From assembly GCA_963920635.1 (NCBI GenBank), contig OY987298.1, positions 148,030,257-148,094,256 of the forward strand: a stretch of 64,000 nucleotides of DNA, written 5' to 3'. Made by a program: the position numbers and the translations under genes. The stretch comes from Pseudeuparius sepicola (Eukaryota; Arthropoda; Insecta; Coleoptera; Anthribidae). Within the stretch, counting starts at the first letter, position 1; each line of letters opens with the position of its first letter. Below the pieces are notes generated by a model. The model did no database searches and had not been told where the DNA came from. It saw nothing but the letters and a program-made list of their open reading frames with translations. This document shows positions 56,708 through 64,000 of this stretch, one piece after another.

Positions 56708-57952
56708 CTGGAAAGACAATAGTAATCAAAATTAACGAAGAGCACCTTAAGAATTACTCTTTTGAATAAAAATATATAAACATCTATTTGTAACTCTCTA
56801 TATTAAATAAATATATACAAATATTAAAATACAATGGTTAACTACAGCAAATTTTAACTAGTAGGTACCATATAGTATATAACTTTAAATTTAAGAAAGA
56901 ATTTCATAATATAATAGGTCTAAACTGTTACGAAATATTTAAATTGGGTCTTAAGCTAGTTAAAATTATACAAATGTATATACAGGGTGTCTCAGAATAT
57001 GTGGGCAATCTCCCGGATTTATACAGGGGACATTAAAATAACATGAGAAGTTCCTATAAAAAAATTTCCCTACGGAGACACAGGGTGTTGAAGTTCTTTT
57101 TTGAAAATAAATTATGGCTATATCTCTCAAAATAATCAAACCAATGAACTGAAATTTAATTTGGCACTGTTGTGTTTTTGGGGATGGATGGAAGCTGAAG
57201 GCATCAATTTTTACATATCTTACAGAGGGCGCCACTTGCACTATTTTTGGATAATGCGTTATTGATCATAACTTCTTTGAGGTTATTTTTTTGGTCTTGC
57301 AAGTCCACCAATTTTGTGCATCTTTCATTTTGCAACAAAAGTGGACTCTTGTTTCATAACGATAAAATCAACCGTTTGCGTTGAAATGTCCAAGTACCAC
57401 TCTTACGAATATTATAACAATAAATTGGCATAACTTTTATAGTGAATACAGCTGCAAAATGTACATATTTAGATATTTATTGAATTCAGTTCAAATATAA
57501 TACTTAAGTATTATAGTTATTTAACAAAATTGCTGTTCGTAAAATATCTATGAATTTAATCGATTGGAAATGGTAAAATTCCTCAATCAGTTAATTGTAC
57601 ACATAGCTTTTCCTTATCTTTAGAGTTGACAGACAATGTCGAATACGGTAATCAATGGTCTTATGCTAAAATTAGGTAGAGTGACCTTAAGTATGACTGA
57701 AAGGGAACGTCGAATACGGTAATCAATGGTCTTATGCTAAAATTAGGTAGAGCGACCTTAAGTATGACTGAAAGGGAACATATATATTTTGCTAGTCGAA
57801 AACAAAGGATCACTTGGACTACTAGTTTGCTTAATATTAATTAAAGGTACTGTGATATTACATTGTAGAGGGTACACAATACTTAAGACTATTTTTCATT
57901 AAATGCCATTGAGCTTTTACTATAGCCAGCTGCATGATTTGATACCTAAGCA
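56708..57952. other. Intergenic or intronic stretch with an element end, family C and a tandem repeat
   Basis: 56981-57080 is an element end whose inverted partner is 60668-60762. 57110-57400 is family C. 57638-57779 holds two 71-bp tandem copies. No gene is seen. Confidence 0.5.
57638..57779. repeat. Two-copy 71-bp tandem repeat
   Basis: GTCGAATACGGTAATCAATG through GACTGAAAGGGAAC occurs twice; the visible difference is GTGACC against GCGACC. Confidence 0.85.
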
Positions 57953-59345
57953 TCAAGTAGGTTCGGGTCGCTTGTCATTTTTTATGGTTCTGTGAATCCC
58001 TGATACATGGAATTTTAACTGGGTTCGTCTGTAAGCTGTATAATCACACTCGGGGCATTGAAAAGGTGCAATAGAAGTGTCCCCATGAGCCTTAGCTTGG
58101 TGTGCATTTAGTGTGCACTTGTTATTAGATTTGAATGAACACTTCTCACAACTATATCTAATAATTCCGTCGTGGACTATACTCTCGTGTCTTTTTACAT
58201 TTAATGTATGGTAAGAAGTAAAATCGCATCTGGAGCATTTCAATGGTGTAATGGAAGTATCACCATGAATATTAGCTTGGTGAGCATTGAATGTGGGCTT
58301 GTGGTTACCTTTGAATGAACATTTTTCACAATTATACTTGAAAACTCCTGTGTGCACGATCATCTTATGCCGTTTAATATATACTTGTTCGTGAGATCTG
58401 AACTCGCATTTACAGCATTTGAACAATACTTTAGGAGTATCACCATGCACCTTAGCTTGGTGTGTGTTGAGTGCCATCCTGTTATTAGCTTTGAATGAAC
58501 ACTTCTCACAACAAAACTTAAGTTCATTGTGAACTGTCATTTCATGTCGATTTAGGTCTGTTTGTCTGTAGGACATATAATTGCATTTGTTACATTTAAA
58601 TGAAGCAACACAAGTGTCGCCATGAACCTTAGCTTGGTGAGCATTGAACGAGCACTTGTTTCTACATTTGAATGAGCACTTCTTGCAGTTATACCTAAAA
58701 ATTCCTTTGTGAACGTTCTTCTCGTGCCTTTCTACATTTAATGTATGGTAAGAAGTAAAATCGCATCTGGAGCATTTCAATGTTGTAGCAGAAGTTTCTC
58801 CATGAATCTTGGCTTGGTGTGTACTAAATGTTCCCTTGTCATTAACGTTAAATGAGCACTTGTCACAATTATGCATGGAAATTCCTTTATGTACTGTCTT
58901 TTCATGGAGTATTAGGTTTATTTGCCAGTCAGATGCAAAATTACATGTTGAGCATTTGAACTGTTCAACAGAAGTGTTGCCATGGATCTTAGTTTGGTGA
59001 GTGTTGAATTTTCCTCTGCTATTAATACTGAACGAACATTTGTCGCAATTATACATAAACACTTTCTCCCATTTAAAATGACTTTTACGGCTGGCCCGCA
59101 GTGGTTTTTCCTTGGCAGAATATTCGCAAAATTGGGGAGACAGCCTGCCCTTTGCATTGTGAATCTTTGTCTCGTGTAGTACAACATCTGTTTTTCTTAG
59201 TGATTTGAATTGGCAATTTGAGCGCTTGTATTCCTTAGCAATTCCGTGAACTTTCATTTGATGATTGACTAGACTGCCCAGGAACTTGCATTCGAATGTA
59301 CATCTTTTACACTTGTACAAAGTTGAAGTGTGCAAATCCAAATCC
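57953..59345 (-). CDS. C2H2 zinc-finger terminal exon, 13 fingers
   Basis: Open for 463 residues from a TTTTTTTCAG acceptor (exon base 59345, one base of a split codon) to the stop at 57953. The start DLDLHTSTLYKCKRC matches that of the 63822 exon (KLDLETSTLYNCKSC). Thirteen intact fingers are present. Two early ones are broken (RSNCQFKSLRK lacks the first Cys; FCEYSAKEKPL lacks a Cys and the His spacing). Two finger types alternate: CEKCSFK..F/L-N-x-HQAK-x-H and CSRCDFTSY...ERHE. A pair of modules (CSRCDFTSYHTLNV) occurs twice. Inverted copies of one transposon end flank the whole exon at 56981 and 60762. Confidence 0.82.
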
Positions 59346-60150
59346 CTGAAAAAAATATATTATAATTACTGTAAAATTACAAGTCAATGAAAAACAAAAA
59401 TGTGTATTGTGTAATCAATTGGGCAAGTACATACAGTTAACAACTACTTGTATATAAAGGCATTAAGGTATATATGTTGGCCTCGATTAAACATAGAAAC
59501 AAGCTTAGGAATAGAGATATTCAAATAACGTTTCACTTTTTAAATTTGCTTTTTAATGCTTTATACAGAATAAGCAACAATTCATGACTTTTTAATATAG
59601 GTACTAGATTGTGGAGGATGCACAGTAGTTAAGATCATTTTCCAATAAATTCCATCGAGTTCTTATTTTAGCCAGTTGCATAATTTTATAACTGTCGTCA
59701 AGTAGGTATACTTAAAAGTTCCTTCATGAAATAAGGAAAAACGCGGTATCTTGATTAAACGCAAAATGAGAAAACAAGATTTAAAGTTTTTCGTATGGTC
59801 CTAATTCTGTCGTTATTTAATGAAAGAATTTTGTGTGAATTATTGCTAATTATCTTTAGTGTGAAATGTAATTGAGCAAGTAACTTTTTCCAAATGTAGA
59901 GTTTTTTCCTTCAAATTCCACAAATCGCATTTAGTGCATTTGAATTGTATTCTGCTCAGGGAAGGCACCTTGCCTATTGACAAATAACAAAAACGGCAAA
60001 AATCGAAGAAATCAAAGTAGACCAATATTAATTAGTGTCAATCTTTGCACATATTTTTTTATTCCGAGCAACTTGCCTTAATATAATTTAATTTTAATAA
60101 TTAATATAATTTTTTTTTAAAATCCGATTTTTATTACATAAATTTGTATG
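59346..60150. other. Upstream flank, nothing recognised
   Basis: This is presumed intron. I see no coding exon in the common phase and no clear promoter. Confidence 0.3.
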
Positions 60151-60154
60151 TCGG

Positions 60155-60215
60155 TTCAACATGAGCTCCTTCTAATGTTATGCATTCCCTAGCTCTACGA
60201 ATTGAAGATTTTTAA
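60155..60215 (-). pseudogene. Possible relic of a transposase 3' end
   Basis: GTTCAACATGAGCTCCTTCT followed by CCTAGCTCTACGAATT resembles the 3' coding end of the transposase at 37210 (CAAAGTGAGCTCCTTCTACC, CCTGCGAATTTT). Only about 60 bp are alike. Confidence 0.3.
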
Positions 60216-60667
60216 ATCGCTACATCTCAAAAAAACAACCATAGCAACAAAAAACAAATGTAAATAAGTGGCATTTTTTTAAATAGGCACATAAAGAATG
60301 TAAAATTTAATCGGTTTAGGTCTTTTTACGAATGCAATAAAAACAAAAATAGTTTTTTTCTCCAGAACAGTTCATTTTATTGATATCAACCAAGAGTGAC
60401 TTTTTTTAGTTTAAGGTTCAAGCTATCTAAAAATATTATTTTTGTGCCTTTATCGTAAAGGGTGTAAAAAAATTGACATTATTGTGCTACAGCTAGTCCG
60501 TCCCTGGCAAACCAAATAAGCCAAAATTGGGCCCTTTTTAACGAGTCTTATCTATCGTCCATCGTATTAAAAAATAATTAAATTACACAAAGCATTTTAA
60601 AAGATATTTAAAAAATATATTTTTTTTCAGGGGCGTCCTTTAGGGCCTTGTATCTATGTAGGTGGGC

Positions 60668-60762
60668 CCTCTGGGGAAATTTTTTATAGGAACTTGTCAT
60701 GTTATTTTAACGTCCCCTGTGTAAATCCGAGGGATTGCCCACATATTCTGGGTCACCGTGTA
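60668..60762. repeat. Element end, inverted partner of 56981-57080
   Basis: CAGGGGACATTAAAATAACATG at the left locus matches the complement of CATGTTATTTTAACGTCCCCTG here. Outer motifs GTGGGCAATC/GATTGCCCAC agree as well. Confidence 0.7.
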
Positions 60763-62219
60763 TATTGTTGGTCCAGATTAAATATAAAACTCAGCATCTC
60801 AATCGTCTTTATTTGTGCAGAAATAAATTGTACATACTAATATTGTAAATATTTAAAATATGAAGGAGTGTTGATCCAAATTAGACATAAAAAGTAGCTT
60901 AAGAATTTCCTTTATTTATCCAGAAATAAATTTTACACATGATAAAATTTATTTAAATCTTAGTAAGATTATCTTACATACCTACTATATCTTGAATATT
61001 AAAAAAAATAACATATTACCAATGAAAGTTATCGACTCCGATGATTTTGTTACCAATATACATATACTGGCAAAATCAAATTTGAGATATGTTCATCCTC
61101 ACAGTACAAACTGCAATAAATCAGGAATTTTACCTAATTACACCAAAGAAGTCTGGACCAATGTAATATTTCAGAGGACAATAAAGGAAGTTGGTTTCAA
61201 AAAGTGGGCTTCTTTTCAAGTGCGTAAGTGCAAATTCGATTGTTGTTACTGCTACTCTCTAAAGTCTATCCAAGTTACAGCGGTAGTAGATATAAACAAA
61301 GTCACATGACCGCCTTGCGATCGATTACCAGGGTCGGACTAATATGAGATTAAAAGTGGCTTGTAATTCTGAACTAATTCTTTTAGAAGTTCTAAAATTT
61401 GTGTTTCTACCTTTCGTGGATCTTTATAAATTTCCTTAAATTAAGTAGCAAAATAAATTTACAGAATATACTGCTTGCGATCCGATCTAGAATATGCAGG
61501 AAACTCGACTGAGGGAAGAGCCGGCCCTGCATTCTGCTCGCCGCGTAAACGCTTGACCTTTTATGACGGCCAGACAATAAGAGAATAGGTCACGTGGTGG
61601 CCAATGTTTTGATCCACTGCCTCTGTAACTTGGATAGACTTTAGGAGATGGCACGGTAACCAGATCAACTGTAGATTGCAATGGACAATGAACAATAAAC
61701 ATCAAATTTACACAATACGCTACTCTCACACCAGAAAACAGCTCCGCAGGCACATACTGCCTGAAAAAAAAATTCTAAGGTTCTATATTTTAAGAAAATG
61801 TGCCTTATCTTCGGCAGTCTGTTCGATGAAAGAGAACCGGCCACAGCGTCCACAGTAGCGGGTACCTTTGGCTTGGGGAGAATGAAAGGCTCTACGATTC
61901 TGCACCATCTGTTATCAAAAAGCCAAACAAAATTCGATAGTCATATAACTGTTTTACCTGCTCCACCTGATCAGAATTTTGTTTTCCTAGGCTGTATTTT
62001 CTGTGGCGACAAGTTCAACTGATTCTGGTATTATACTCGTCCCTGTGCCATGTAAAACTTTCAGTATTTAGGCTTACTAATAGCAAAATTCTTATAAAAT
62101 TTTACTAATTGAATTTTTTTATTTCGACTTCAACATCTCTACTGAGAGGAAGTATTATTATAGGTTACTAATGATTTCTAAAAATAAAGCAGTAATCTGC
62201 AACATTACATTTACCGTTC
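60763..62219. other. Intergenic stretch with dispersed repeats
   Basis: 61258-61350 matches 13433-13516. Part of it (TAAAGTCTATCCAAGTTACAG) is inverted at about 61605-61645. A slightly GC-richer part (61480-61640) has no recognisable product. Frames of 60-105 codons on both strands show no family features. Confidence 0.4.
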
Positions 62220-62561
62220 AATAATAAGTGTCGCCATTAATATTAGCTTGGTGCTTGTTGAGTGCGATCCTGTTAGTAACTTTGAATAAACACTTCTCAA
62301 GATAAAACTTAAATCCATTGAGAATTGTTATCTATACTTAATAATTCCTTCATGAACTATTCTCTCATGCGTTTTTACATTTACTGTATGTTAAGAAGTA
62401 TAACATTTTGAGCATTTCAACAGTGCAACAGAAGTGCTACCATGAACCTTGATGCGTCTTGAGGTCACACTTACGAGTATTACCACATTTGAATGAGCAC
62501 TTTCCACAACTATACCTATGAATTCCATTGTGAACTCCCATCTCATGCTGATTTAAGTTTG
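62220..62561 (-). pseudogene. Relic zinc fingers downstream of the stop codon
   Basis: Beyond the stop of the next exon, DNA still encodes broken fingers in several frames: RYSCGKCSFKCGN, a KTHQGSW remnant and decayed copies of the CSRCDYTSYYT/HQAKVHG pattern, with stops and deletions. The ancestral exon was longer. Confidence 0.6.
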
Positions 62562-63822
62562 TTAGTTTTTAGGAGTATCAGAACCGTCCCTATGAACTTT
62601 CGCTTGGTGTGCATTGAGTGTGCTCTTGTTATTTGCTTTGAATGAACACTTTTCACAACTATACTTAAAAATTCTTTCATGAACTATTGACACATGCCTT
62701 TTTATATTCGTTGTATAGTAAGACGTAAAATCACATCTGGAGCATCTATACTGTGCTACAGAAATGTTGCCATGAACCTTAGCTTGGTGCGCATTGAGTG
62801 TGCTCTTGTTATTTGCTTTGAATGAGCACTTTTCACAACTATACTTAAGAATTCCTTCATGGACTTTTGACACGTGCCTTTTTATATTTGTTGTATAGTA
62901 AGAAGTATAATCACATCTGGAGCATCTATACTGTGCTACAGAAATGTCGCCATGAACCTTAGCTTGGTGCACATTGAGTGTGCCCTTGCGATTAGATTTG
63001 AAAGAGCACTTTTCACAATTATAACTATTACGAATTCCTTCATGAACTTCTGACTCATGCCTTTTTATATTTGTTGTATAGTAAGAAGTATAATCACATC
63101 TCGAGCATTTATATGATGCTACAGAAGTATCACCATGAACCTTAGCTTGGTGCATATTAAGTGTGCTTTTGTGATCAGATTTGAATGAGCACTTTTCACA
63201 ACTATAATTGCGAATTCCTTCATGAACTTCTGACTCATGCCTTTTTACACTTGTTGTATAGTAAGAAGTATAATCACACCTGGAGCATTTATACGGTGCT
63301 ACAGAACTGTGCCCATGAACCTTAGCTTCGTGTGCATTGAATGTGCACTTTTCATTAGTTTTGAATGAGCACTTTTCACAATTATACTTAAGAATTCCTT
63401 CATGAACTTTTGACTCGTGCCTTTTTATATTTGTTGTGTAGTAAGAAGTATAATCACATCTGGAGCATTTATATGGTGCTACAGAAGTGTTGCCATGAAC
63501 CTTAGCTTGGTGCACATTGAGCATGCTCTCACGATCAGATTTGAAGGAGCACTTTTCACAACTATACTTAAGAATTCCATTATGGTGCACATTGAGTGTG
63601 CCCTTGTCATTAGCTTTGAATGAGCACTTTTCAGAACTATCCTTAAAAATTCCTTCATGAACCTTCTTCGCGTGCCTTTTTATACTTATTGTATAATAAG
63701 AAGTATAATCACATTTGATTGCATGAATTTTCCTTTGATGTTCAATAACACTGTTTAACGATTTGCATTCAAATAGACAACTCTTGCAGTTGTACAGAGT
63801 TGATGTCTCCAAATCCAACTTT
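62562..63822 (-). CDS. C2H2 zinc-finger terminal exon, 12 fingers in a 180-bp repeat array
   Basis: Open for 419 residues from the acceptor TTTTGTTTCAG (exon base 63822, one base of a split codon) to TAA at 62562. It starts KLDLETSTLYNCKSC. Twelve intact fingers are present plus two broken ones near the start (AIKCDYTSYYT, SEKCSFKANDKG). From about 63500 down, a two-finger module (CEKCSFK, then CSRCDYTSYYTTNIKRHE) repeats about every 180 bp with very high identity, including the helix positions, so neighbouring fingers would bind nearly the same triplets. Such an array suits a repetitive DNA target. It has expanded recently. Confidence 0.82.
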
Positions 63823-64000
63823 CTGAAACAAAAAGAAATACTAGTAATAGAAGAAGTTTATTAAAAAGAAAACCTAATACACCCACATTTCTAAAATACA
63901 ATAATGAAGTAGCTATATAAATGAATATATAAATACAAGTAAATTGTCATAATACAAAATATCACTAAAATATTAAAATACTATGCAGCCATTTAAGTTA
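63823..64000. other. Sequence upstream of the last acceptor
   Basis: Presumed intron; no exon is visible before the window edge. Confidence 0.3.

Noticed and set aside
60992..61309. 105-codon plus-strand frame
   Set aside because: It enters a dispersed repeat shared with 13433-13516 and shows no domain.
62740..63620. Regularly spaced near-identical segments resembling a CRISPR array
   Set aside because: The spacing is that of two-finger coding modules, all in frame on the minus strand of a eukaryotic gene.

Overview
The window is AT-rich eukaryotic DNA, almost certainly from an insect and possibly a beetle, though I cannot fix the species. Evidence: spliceosomal introns, C2H2 zinc-finger proteins of the C-x2-C-x12-H-x3/4-H type, a Tc1/mariner-type transposon with a TA target duplication, CR1/Jockey-like LINE fragments, tRNA-derived SINE-like repeats, and a very high load of long inverted-repeat (fold-back) elements. 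There are no bacterial-style operons or ribosome binding sites.

Layout. 1-3.9 kb, plus strand: two members of an uncharacterised gene family, a terminal exon cut by the window edge (1-342) and a two-exon 3' part (2516-3598 and 3706-3917) whose C-terminal Trp-led domain is duplicated across the intron. 4-10.9 kb: repeats only, including three fold-back elements. 10.98-63.8 kb, minus strand only: a cluster of C2H2 zinc-finger terminal exons. Reading back from each stop codon, the open frame always runs to a good splice acceptor with the same phase (one base of a split codon), followed in most by an acidic Asp-rich leader and then 1-15 fingers. I count 13 such exons with an intact frame, one with a single frameshift (52843-53684), two decayed pseudogenes (35650-39365, 43711-44427) and one relic exon start (near 28047). 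The exons at 10982-44427 form one subfamily whose longer members end in a shared tail around ERLILNEYC. The exons at 49610-63822 are a second and third subfamily, partly grown by internal finger duplication.

No upstream coding exon or promoter is visible for any finger exon, and two neighbouring exons are separated by only 294 bp. The leading hypothesis is that these are alternative terminal exons spliced to one or a few shared upstream exons, as in the insect lola and mod(mdg4) loci, with the shared part beyond the right edge. Independent genes with tiny unrecognised first exons remain possible.

Mobile DNA shapes the cluster. An intact 2,313-bp DDE transposon with 535-bp inverted repeats, a 57-bp intron and a TA duplication sits inside one finger exon (36572-38884). 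A small inverted-repeat element interrupts one copy of a duplicated segment (39513-39918). Dispersed families called here A (2 copies), B (3 copies) and C (5 copies) recur, and fold-back elements of 0.4-1.6 kb fill most gaps.
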